Source of the DNA: an uncultured Collinsella sp.
Lineage (GTDB): Bacteria; Actinomycetota; Coriobacteriia; Coriobacteriales; Coriobacteriaceae
Assembly: GCA_900549715.1 (NCBI GenBank)
Contig: URPK01000002.1
Span: 179,362 to 243,361, forward strand
Direction of reading: 5' to 3'
DNA length: 64,000 bases
Positions 17,088 through 24,508 of the stretch are shown here, in pieces. Position 1 is the first letter of the stretch; every line of letters starts with the position of its first letter. The position numbers were made by a program, and so were the translations under genes. The notes beneath the pieces are model-generated. The model had not been told where the DNA came from. It saw only the letters and a list, made by a program, of their open reading frames with translations, and made no database searches.

Positions 17088-19796
17088 CTAAAAACCAAAG
17101 TCAGCAACAGGGGCAAACGAAACAGCGATGGTGTACGTCTCGCGCCAAACGATCTTGCCCGTTTCGCGCTCGCGGCAGACCAGATAGTACGGACCCTTGG
17201 CCGAGAATCCATCCGCTGCATGCAACGCAAACTTGGCATGCACCACGCGCTCCTGCGAGTTAACAGAAGTCTTGTTAGCATGCGCCTTGACCGTATCGCT
17301 CACCTCGTTGCCGCTTGCATCGGTAAACACCAGCTCGTACTCGCACGGCAAAACCTTGCCTTGGGCGGGTTCTTCCTGGATCAAGTTGACCGAGAAGAGC
17401 GAGTTGGTCACTCGGCGTCCCTCACTTAGTACGCGCAGCGTCGCCGCGCGCGTGTCGACAAAGTCCTTGGAACCCGAGCGCGCACGCCAAAAACCGATAA
17501 CGGGCACGCAGAGCTCCTGCAGGCTCATGCCGCCGTGGACGTAGTTGTTAGTGCCGCCGGGACGCTTGAAGTGCACGTTCTCGCGCGGGGCAAACCCCTC
17601 AAAACCGGCGCCCAAACGTCCCATGTCAACATTAACAAACACCCCGCGCACCTCATCCGAAAGCTCGCCCACGGCCTCGTTGGGCACCACCAGATGACGC
17701 TTGCCGTACATGACGGGAGCGTCAAGGACGGGAAGGTCCGGTTTGCCGAGCATCTGGCACTCGCTGAGCTCCCGACGCGTGTAGATAAAGCCGTGGTCCG
17801 CCGTTATAACAACACGCGCGCCCGGGGCGTCGGTGCACACGCGACGCGCCAACGCAGCAAGTTCCTCCACGGTGTCCGCACAGGCACCGAAGACGTCATC
17901 CTGCGTAGCGGCCTTCTCGCCCGTGGCATCGATCTTGTTGTGGTAGAGGTAGACAATTCTTGAGTCCTTGAGCAGCGCCTTACGCTCGGTTCCCGCCATG
18001 TTGAGGTATGCGCTCGAACGTAAAGCGCAGGCCGTGGGCTCAACGTGGGCAAGCACGGCCTCGCGCTGCGGAGTCGTCGCAGTGGGCATGCCGTCAGCCA
18101 GCACAAACGAGCCATCCGCTGCAAGCTCAAGCGCCTGATGCGGCAACAGCGCGGGCATGCCCACCTCGGTAATGGAGGGAAAGACCGCCTGCATGCTAGA
18201 GACCTTGACGTTGCCGCCGCGCTCGCGCTCGAGCAGCGCCGCAACGTCGCGGGCCACCTCATAGCGCAGCGCGTCGCTCACGATAACGACCGTCGTTTTG
18301 GTAGAGCCCACAAAGGTGGGCAGTACATGCCAGTAGAATTCATCCTGCCGTGCGGGACCCTCGATGTAGCCGCAATCGGCCCACTCCCCTTGCGCAGCGG
18401 TCGACCAGCATGCATTAGCATCGGCCAAGAACCAGTTACTGTAGAGATTCTCCGCCCAGTCCACCACAGCTCGGGCAGGCTCCTCGAGCACATCGCACTC
18501 GACGGAGCGCGCCCGCAGATACGCGGTGCACATATGGCGATAGGCAGCGTCCATGGCATACCAATCGGACGTGTAGGCATCCCACACCTGCTGGGGCTGC
18601 GCCAGATGGAACCCGCCCGCGTGCGCCTGCCTAAACGCACACATATCGGCCACAGCGACAAGCAGGTCAAAGTAGCTCTCGACACGGCGGTACCAGCTTA
18701 GGTCGCAGCGACGCGCCGCAAAGGCGCGCGCATCCGCAACACGGTCCGCGCCCTGAGCAAACGAGCAGAACAGCTGCGAGAGTACGGCCTCATTGACGCA
18801 CGGGAACACATCAAGCGAGGTCAGCACATCGATCGACAGGGCCTCAAACCGTGCAAAGAGCCCGCGGGCATCCTCCACCAAACGGCAGATCTCAAATAAA
18901 TCCTCGCTCGACGCCCGAGCATCGGCAGTCTGGTCCCACGTACGCACCGCCTCAAGGCAATAGGGTCCGTAGGCGGGAGCCACATAGCTTTCGAGTCCTT
19001 TGAGCGCCCCCTCGGGAAGCACGGTGGATGCCGCCGTGATGAGCACATGAGATGCCAGCGCAAGCAGCGAATCGCGCTCATACAGCGGTCCCTCAAACCC
19101 ATAGCAACGTACAATGAAGGCAGCGAGGACATCGCGCACGCAGTACTTGTCCACCAACTCGGCCAGCGCTTCGGGGCCCTCGTGCAGCAGCGTGGTCATA
19201 CAGCCGCGCAGCACAAACGCGGGGCGCGCGTCGCCAACCTCTTTACCGCCAAAAATCACCGTAAGGATACCGAGTTCGATATCTGATGCGCCCGAAGCAT
19301 GCGGAACACACGCGGCAAACTTAACGCAGCGGGTCTTGGCATCAAAGAACGCCTTGTGCTCGCGCAGACTCTCGCGCACGGCGTCAATATTCTCGATACC
19401 CAGCTGATCGGCCAAAAGTGAAAGATAGTCAGCCTGGAACTGATCGGCATACAGCTCGACATCGGCAAGCCAATCGCCCTCAAGCCTGCCGCGCGGGCAA
19501 CGACGATACAACAAGATATCGCTCGCAAGGTCATCGCGGTTGATGAGCTTCTTGACCGCAAACATGCGGCCCTCGCAAGCCTCAACAAACCGCACCAGGC
19601 GCTCAAAGTCACCGTGAGCAGGCATTACGCCGGCATCGGCCCCCACGCCGTCGAAACCCTCGGCAGCCAATCGCTCAAACTCAGAGGCAAACTCGCCGTC
19701 CGCATCGTGCCAAACCACCACACGACGCGGCACGCATGCGGGCAACGGTTGCAAAAACCGCAGCTTGAGCTGTTCTTCTACATCGATCTTGGGCAT
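17088..19796 (-). CDS. pglZ: BREX phosphatase-domain protein PglZ (type A)
   Basis: A 902-residue PglZ, the defining core of BREX. The alkaline-phosphatase-like fold is marked by VVIVSDALRYEVARDVAAL near residue 500 and ITADHGFIYTRRE near 661, which supply metal-ligand Asp and His. It acts with PglX to modify host DNA and exclude phage; its biochemical activity in BREX is debated. The ribosome-binding site is AAGGATATTC before ATG 19796. It starts 23 bp after the C-terminal pglX fragment ends. No truncation seen. Confidence 0.94.
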   Translation of the reverse strand: MPKIDVEEQLKLRFLQPLPACVPRRVVVWHDADGEFASEFERLAAEGFDGVGADAGVMPAHGDFERLVRFVEACEGRMFAVKKLINRDDLASDILLYRRCPRGRLEGDWLADVELYADQFQADYLSLLADQLGIENIDAVRESLREHKAFFDAKTRCVKFAACVPHASGASDIELGILTVIFGGKEVGDARPAFVLRGCMTTLLHEGPEALAELVDKYCVRDVLAAFIVRCYGFEGPLYERDSLLALASHVLITAASTVLPEGALKGLESYVAPAYGPYCLEAVRTWDQTADARASSEDLFEICRLVEDARGLFARFEALSIDVLTSLDVFPCVNEAVLSQLFCSFAQGADRVADARAFAARRCDLSWYRRVESYFDLLVAVADMCAFRQAHAGGFHLAQPQQVWDAYTSDWYAMDAAYRHMCTAYLRARSVECDVLEEPARAVVDWAENLYSNWFLADANACWSTAAQGEWADCGYIEGPARQDEFYWHVLPTFVGSTKTTVVIVSDALRYEVARDVAALLERERGGNVKVSSMQAVFPSITEVGMPALLPHQALELAADGSFVLADGMPTATTPQREAVLAHVEPTACALRSSAYLNMAGTERKALLKDSRIVYLYHNKIDATGEKAATQDDVFGACADTVEELAALARRVCTDAPGARVVITADHGFIYTRRELSECQMLGKPDLPVLDAPVMYGKRHLVVPNEAVGELSDEVRGVFVNVDMGRLGAGFEGFAPRENVHFKRPGGTNNYVHGGMSLQELCVPVIGFWRARSGSKDFVDTRAATLRVLSEGRRVTNSLFSVNLIQEEPAQGKVLPCEYELVFTDASGNEVSDTVKAHANKTSVNSQERVVHAKFALHAADGFSAKGPYYLVCRERETGKIVWRETYTIAVSFAPVADFGF

Positions 19797-19819
19797 GAAT
19801 ATCCTTACCGTATCTGCAG

Positions 19820-20788
19820 TTACTTAATCTTCGCCAGCACATCCTGAAACTTGGCGTAGTTGACCTTGACGCCGTCATTCAGGTCGATCTTAATCATCTG
19901 GTCTGCCAAGTGGTGTAGCTTCTCCTCGAAGGCAATAGTCTCTTTGAGCTGGTCGTTGAGCTTTTTGACGCGCTTATCCAAACGCACGCGCTCGCCGCGC
20001 TCGGCACCGGCAAGGGCATCGTTGGCATAGCCGATCTGGGAACGATAGCGCTCCTGCTGCTCATGCACATAGTCGGTGCGAATGCGAGCCAACAGGTCGG
20101 GCTGGTAGCGATGCATGTAAACAAGACACTTGAAGCCATTCTTCTTGCCGCTGTCGAACAGCCAGTAGATGGGACGCTTCTTGTAGGTCTGGCAGTGGTC
20201 CTTAAAGAAGTCCTTCAAAAAGTAGGTGCGGATGACCTCGCGCGAGGTGCCCTTGCCGCCGAGCGCCTCGGCAATAAAGGCCAGGTTCTGCTCGAGCGTC
20301 TCCTCGCCGTACACGGTGCGCACAAAGTCAATAAAATAGCGCACGATGTCGTCGGCAAAGTACTCGTCGTCGGTAATGGGCAGCACGTTGTCGCCATCTG
20401 GCATAAAGGTCACGTGATCGGAATCGGGCATCTTGGCAAGATAGTCAGAGACCGTGGCACCCTGGTCGGCCAGGACCAGTCCATCCACATCCAGCGAATA
20501 GCGGCCAAACATGCAGCCCACGGCATAGCTTATGAGTGAGATGATCTCGTCGCGCTTGGTGCGCACGTATTTGTTGCCCTTATAGCTCTCGGGGATCTCG
20601 TCGGCGGTATCAAAGATGCGCGCCACCGAGACGTACTTATCCTCGACCTCGATGGGCACCTCCCCCTCCATGTTGTAGATCTTGGCAAAGATTCGGTTGA
20701 GCTCTTCCTCGTTAGCGCGAAGCTGCTCAAAGCGAGCATTGACCTCGGCCTTGCGGGCTTCGTATTTATCGGCCAAAAGCGTTGTCAT
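19820..20788 (-). CDS. pglX: BREX PglX, C-terminal part as a separate gene
   Basis: A 322-residue protein matching only the C-terminal third of PglX. It carries SLISYAVGCMFGRYSLDVDG, then GEETLEQNLAFIAEALGGKG, KDFFKDHCQTYKKRPIYWLF and FKCLVYMHRYQPDLLARIR, which in ordinary PglX follow the methyltransferase and target-recognition parts on the same chain. It has its own ATG 20788 with GGAAGG upstream and begins with ANEEELNRIFAKIYN-type linker sequence, the point where full-length PglX would continue. It probably assembles with the 830-residue half, since 830 + 322 is close to normal PglX length. Composition is host-like, unlike the DNA just upstream. Confidence 0.9.
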   Translation of the reverse strand: MTTLLADKYEARKAEVNARFEQLRANEEELNRIFAKIYNMEGEVPIEVEDKYVSVARIFDTADEIPESYKGNKYVRTKRDEIISLISYAVGCMFGRYSLDVDGLVLADQGATVSDYLAKMPDSDHVTFMPDGDNVLPITDDEYFADDIVRYFIDFVRTVYGEETLEQNLAFIAEALGGKGTSREVIRTYFLKDFFKDHCQTYKKRPIYWLFDSGKKNGFKCLVYMHRYQPDLLARIRTDYVHEQQERYRSQIGYANDALAGAERGERVRLDKRVKKLNDQLKETIAFEEKLHHLADQMIKIDLNDGVKVNYAKFQDVLAKIK

Positions 20789-20820
20789 TGTGCCGCCTTC
20801 CGTTTCCCATGGTCTTTCAA

Positions 20821-20949
20821 TTAATCGGTCGCCGTGAAGGAATCAGGCTCGAAGCTCAGCCCCATGCACAGCGCGATGCCGGTGCATCTCTCGCTCGAAA
20901 GCAGCTGATTCGTCTTAATTGCGCGATATGAAATCGCTCTCCTATCCAA
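20821..20949 (-). pseudogene. possible gene remnant between the inserted genes and pglX C-terminal half
   Basis: An open frame of up to 42 codons from a TTG at 20949 to TAA at 20821, including SSERCTGIALCMGLSFEPDS. It has host-like codon use although it directly abuts the AT-richer block. It overlaps the stop of the 152-residue gene. It may be the 3' remnant of a gene lost when the block arrived, or a short coupled peptide. No family recognised. Confidence 0.3.
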
Positions 20950-21400
20950 TGGAAGCTTTCAAATCGACTTCATGCCACACGTATTTGCCAAACACTCCCA
21001 ATGCTGGACTAAACTCAAATGCGCTTTCTCGAGATTCGCTCCCTTCCGAAATTACAAGGAGCAATCGAGATCCCCCCAACAGATCGCGAGCGTTCCCACA
21101 GCGACAAATCGCGTGATAATCCTGCGGACCGACTGTATTCTCGGTAATCAAAAATGAAAGCGTCGCCAAACCAGATGGATCAAAATAGGGGGTACCATGA
21201 GCGGGAACGTCACACATGTGTGGCTCCCTACACTTTATTAAATCGAGCTGCAAAATCGCATCCATAATCGCAAAGTCCTCCGACTTTTCCTGATCAACGC
21301 ACTTCAGCTCAATGCATATTTCTCTAGTCTCACCACGCAGAAAACGATTAACCGCCTGTCGGTCGTAATTTTGAGGTTCATAAATACAACAATTAGACAT
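20942..21400 (-). CDS. uncharacterised 152-residue protein inserted within the pglX locus
   Basis: No family recognised. The protein is rich in Cys near the N-terminus (MSNCCIYEP) and in the middle (HAICRCGNARDLLGGSRLLL), with strand-like hydrophobic stretches. Codon use is AT-richer than neighbouring BREX genes. ATG 21400 follows GAAAGGTAATAACC. It lies 42 bp after the 168-residue gene and before the separated C-terminal pglX part. Its position between the two halves of a defence gene makes a defence, anti-defence or regulatory role possible, but nothing in the sequence shows which. Confidence 0.6.
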   Translation of the reverse strand: MSNCCIYEPQNYDRQAVNRFLRGETREICIELKCVDQEKSEDFAIMDAILQLDLIKCREPHMCDVPAHGTPYFDPSGLATLSFLITENTVGPQDYHAICRCGNARDLLGGSRLLLVISEGSESRESAFEFSPALGVFGKYVWHEVDLKASIG

Positions 21401-21442
21401 GGTTATTACCTTTCGAAACTACAGCCTCCTTGCGGAAGCAGC

Positions 21443-21949
21443 TTATCTTTGGATAATTTGATCTATTGCGCTTCCGGCAATAATACCCACGGCATCGGCA
21501 GTCCACTTCAGCGCCGTAGGCGTCTCTTTTAAAGCCTTGTCATGCTGACCGCGGCCAATCAAAGCAAGGCCCTTTTTCGTTATTTGTAAGCCAACGCTTT
21601 CTTGTGAAAACGCCAAATAATCGGCATCTTTCAACGACTGAATGCACCCAGCAACATCGACTGCCGGAATACCCCAAGCAGAAACGTCGATTTCGGAAAT
21701 ACGCTTGTTTTCAAGCTCGATAATCTGCCACAGCAGCTCCCTAATGATGTATGCATCTATAGGACGCTTCGCATCACAGGGGATGATCCACCTGAATGGG
21801 AAGGAGGTTTCTTTTACCGCACCAGAAATCAAATCAGCCCTACACCAGGCGGAAACATCTCGTTTATCGGCATTCCACTTTTCAGCACACTCCGCTGTAG
21901 TTCGTTTCGTCTCTTCGACAAGTTTGTAGGATTTAGCCACAACGCTCAC
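21443..21949 (-). CDS. excisionase/MerR-like helix-turn-helix protein inserted within the pglX locus
   Basis: A 168-residue protein. Residues about 14-60 show the small winged-helix pattern of excisionase-type DNA-binding domains: a helix with AECAEKWNADKRDVSAWCR, then a loop ISGAVKE, and WIIPCDAKRPID, matching the usual W..R.V...C..G.I.GA....W.IP..A..P.D pattern. The C-terminal half has no recognised domain. Its GTG 21949 immediately follows the TAG of the first pglX half (TAGGTG), implying translational coupling. It looks AT-richer than pglZ or brxC. Confidence 0.6.
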   Translation of the reverse strand: MSVVAKSYKLVEETKRTTAECAEKWNADKRDVSAWCRADLISGAVKETSFPFRWIIPCDAKRPIDAYIIRELLWQIIELENKRISEIDVSAWGIPAVDVAGCIQSLKDADYLAFSQESVGLQITKKGLALIGRGQHDKALKETPTALKWTADAVGIIAGSAIDQIIQR

Positions 21950-24442
21950 CTACAACAGCGGATGACGTTTGAAATCCCAAGAGGTTTCAAACGAGTCGCA
22001 ATCTAGCCTTGAAATGCCCAGACAATAATCCACCAAACCATCAACCGCCCCATGCTCAGCAGGCTCAATAGCGATGGGAAGCTTGGCGATATCACCGGGT
22101 TGGGCGTTTAGCGTGGGAACAAGGAAGGACGTTGCCGTTGCAATAACGGATGAGTTAAGCAACCCAAGCAAGTACTTCATATCGCAGACAGGAGGAAACA
22201 TAGCCACGGCCGCAGAGTCAAACAAAGACCCGGAAGGCTGCATTCTAAATGCAATCTGCCCAGACGTAATTCTTGAATACGTGATGCACGATAAGAAGGC
22301 AATTGAATCCTTTATCCTGGATGCGCCAGGTGCCGCGGAAAGAGAGCGGCCATTCTTGGCATATTCAATAACGTGATCCCTGTTGCCATACCATTTCCTA
22401 AAGGAACCACCCTTATTGTGCGGATACCATTTTGCATCTAGGCTCAAACTGGATTCAGCAGAGTTACAAGCGACGCTCATGTCCCCAAGAGAGCATTCAA
22501 ACCAATAGCGCAAAAAACGATCGTTATCACTTGTCTGCAAACCGACCTGCGGCTTGGCAAACAAGCCAAGCTTTTCCTTATTCGTAAACGCATCCAGAAG
22601 GGCATCGCTGGCCCAGTAGGCTATGGGGGTGCCGGGAATCTGCTTGAAGGTGTCGGCGTCACGGCGGTAGAACCAGCCGCAATCGGGGTTTTGGATCGCC
22701 GCGAGCAGCTTAAGGCGCTTCGCCTCGCTGCCGTTGATGTCGACGAGGCGCACGTAAGCGCCCTCATATGCCGCGCAGCCGTTGTAGATGACATCGGCGG
22801 TTACGTTGACGACCTCGCCGCCGATGGCGTCAAATGCGCGGGGGCCGAGGTGCGCCATCGAGACAATCGTCTTGCCCTCGATGATCGAAGAGCGCATCTT
22901 CTCGAAGCTGCCCAGGAACATCCAGCTCTGCATGGTGACCATGGCCGCGTAGCCGCGGTCCTTGGCAAGGCTGAACCCGCGCTCGATAAAGCACGTGCAC
23001 AGGTCGCTCTTCACGTCGGGGTAGTTCTTCTTGACCCACTTGCTCATGAAGGGGTTAAAGCTGCTACTGCCCATATACGGAGGATTCGCAACGGTGCAGG
23101 TAAAACGACGGGACAGCTTCTCGCAGATGGCGGCGGCGCTTTCGAGCTTAGTTTTGGCCGTAGCGGCAAAAAGGTCATCGGAACAACTCGCGGCGGCAGC
23201 CTTGAGCTCGTCGATCTCGTCCTCTGAAGGATTGAGCAGCGAACCGATCTCGCCCAAATGGCTCAGCTCCTCGGCGAGCTTCTTGTTGCCCGGGAGCTCG
23301 TCCTCTCCCAGCGGGATGCTCGAGAGCACGGTAACGTCGGCGCGCACGGCGCGCTTGAAAAAGCGACGATCGTGCTCGCGGGCGCACATGGCAAGCGCCA
23401 GTTCCGCGATCTGCGCTGCACGGGGATCGATCTCCATGCCAGCGAGGTTTTTAGTAAGAATGAGCTCGGGAATTTCGCGCTCACGATAGCCGCGCTCCTC
23501 GTACATATGGAAGAGCAATTCGAACGCATAGACCAGGATATGGCCCGAGCCGCATGCGGGGTCACAGAGGGTTATCTCCTCGGGGCTCGAGATGTGGATG
23601 AAGTCCTCGTGCTCAGCATCGGGCGCGATGTAATACTCCATGCGCTCGCGTAGCGAACTCCCCGGATTGTTGAGCATCCACAGACGGCCGAGCGAGTTCT
23701 CGACCATATAGCGTACGATCCACTCGGGGGTGAAGAGCTGCGTGGCGGGCGCGATATCCGCCGCCGCTGCCTTGCGCTTGGACTTGAAGAACTCGTCTTT
23801 GACGTCGGCATTGTAGTACTGATACATCCAGCCCAGAACGGTCACGCCCTCGCGCCAGTCCTCGTCAGCGAGGCCGGCATTGAGTTTGCCCACCACGCTG
23901 TCAGCCATCATGAGGCCCTGGGGCAACAGCAGCTCCATGGCTCCGCCCACGCGTTCAAAGACGCCCGGCAGGCAATCGGCAAGCTCCTCGCACTGAGCAA
24001 CAAACAGGTAGCGCCACAACGGTTCATCCAAGCCCGCCATCTTGAGCTCGGCTATGTGATCGGTATCGGCCGTCGTTATCTCCACATCCAGTGCGTTCTC
24101 CACGGCCTCGCTGCCATGGCTGCCGTCCGCACGACTTAGCATGCGCATACGGCTGGGAAGCCATCCGCGTGCATCCATGAAGCGAATGGCCACGATGCGG
24201 TTGAACCAGGTGTAGGCCGCACGGTCGCGCAGCGCCTCGTGACCCACCTCTGCCTGCATGCGCAGCAGCTCGTCGCGTTGCTCAATCTCAGCCGGACTTA
24301 GGGGCAGGCCGTTGACGGTCTCGGACCCAACGGGCGCGGGTGCAGGTTCGGTGATGCCGTAGCGCACCATCTGCGCCTCCACGCCTTTGATGAGCTCCGT
24401 ACGGGCCCAGGTGCAGAAGCTCTTAAGAGCAGAATCGTTCAT
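21950..24442 (-). CDS. pglX: BREX adenine-specific DNA methyltransferase PglX, N-terminal part
   Basis: An 830-residue N6-adenine methyltransferase that marks self DNA in BREX. The SAM-binding motif is DPACGSGHILVYAF near residue 296 and the catalytic motif is NPPYMGSS near 452. The target-recognition part follows, and the protein stops after SFETSWDFKRHPLL, a point from which normal PglX continues for about 320 residues. From about 22,610 leftward (its last ~220 codons) the DNA looks AT-richer, while the methyltransferase part is host-like. The ribosome-binding site AAAGG precedes ATG 24442. The missing C-terminus is encoded at 19820-20788. Confidence 0.93.
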   Translation of the reverse strand: MNDSALKSFCTWARTELIKGVEAQMVRYGITEPAPAPVGSETVNGLPLSPAEIEQRDELLRMQAEVGHEALRDRAAYTWFNRIVAIRFMDARGWLPSRMRMLSRADGSHGSEAVENALDVEITTADTDHIAELKMAGLDEPLWRYLFVAQCEELADCLPGVFERVGGAMELLLPQGLMMADSVVGKLNAGLADEDWREGVTVLGWMYQYYNADVKDEFFKSKRKAAAADIAPATQLFTPEWIVRYMVENSLGRLWMLNNPGSSLRERMEYYIAPDAEHEDFIHISSPEEITLCDPACGSGHILVYAFELLFHMYEERGYREREIPELILTKNLAGMEIDPRAAQIAELALAMCAREHDRRFFKRAVRADVTVLSSIPLGEDELPGNKKLAEELSHLGEIGSLLNPSEDEIDELKAAAASCSDDLFAATAKTKLESAAAICEKLSRRFTCTVANPPYMGSSSFNPFMSKWVKKNYPDVKSDLCTCFIERGFSLAKDRGYAAMVTMQSWMFLGSFEKMRSSIIEGKTIVSMAHLGPRAFDAIGGEVVNVTADVIYNGCAAYEGAYVRLVDINGSEAKRLKLLAAIQNPDCGWFYRRDADTFKQIPGTPIAYWASDALLDAFTNKEKLGLFAKPQVGLQTSDNDRFLRYWFECSLGDMSVACNSAESSLSLDAKWYPHNKGGSFRKWYGNRDHVIEYAKNGRSLSAAPGASRIKDSIAFLSCITYSRITSGQIAFRMQPSGSLFDSAAVAMFPPVCDMKYLLGLLNSSVIATATSFLVPTLNAQPGDIAKLPIAIEPAEHGAVDGLVDYCLGISRLDCDSFETSWDFKRHPLL

Positions 24443-24470
24443 GGTTGATGAGCCTTTCTAAACGCCATAA

Positions 24471-24500
24471 GCCACCGGTGCGCGCTTTGGCACCGGTGGC
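24471..24500 (-). promoter_or_regulatory. intra-operon hairpin between brxC and pglX
   Basis: A perfect 10-bp inverted repeat, GCCACCGGTG / CACCGGTGGC, with a 10-base loop in the 66-bp gap between brxC and pglX. No U-tract follows in the direction of transcription. It may be an RNA processing or stability element that sets the ratio of BrxC to PglX. Confidence 0.45.
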
Positions 24501-24508
24501 TCCGCGGG

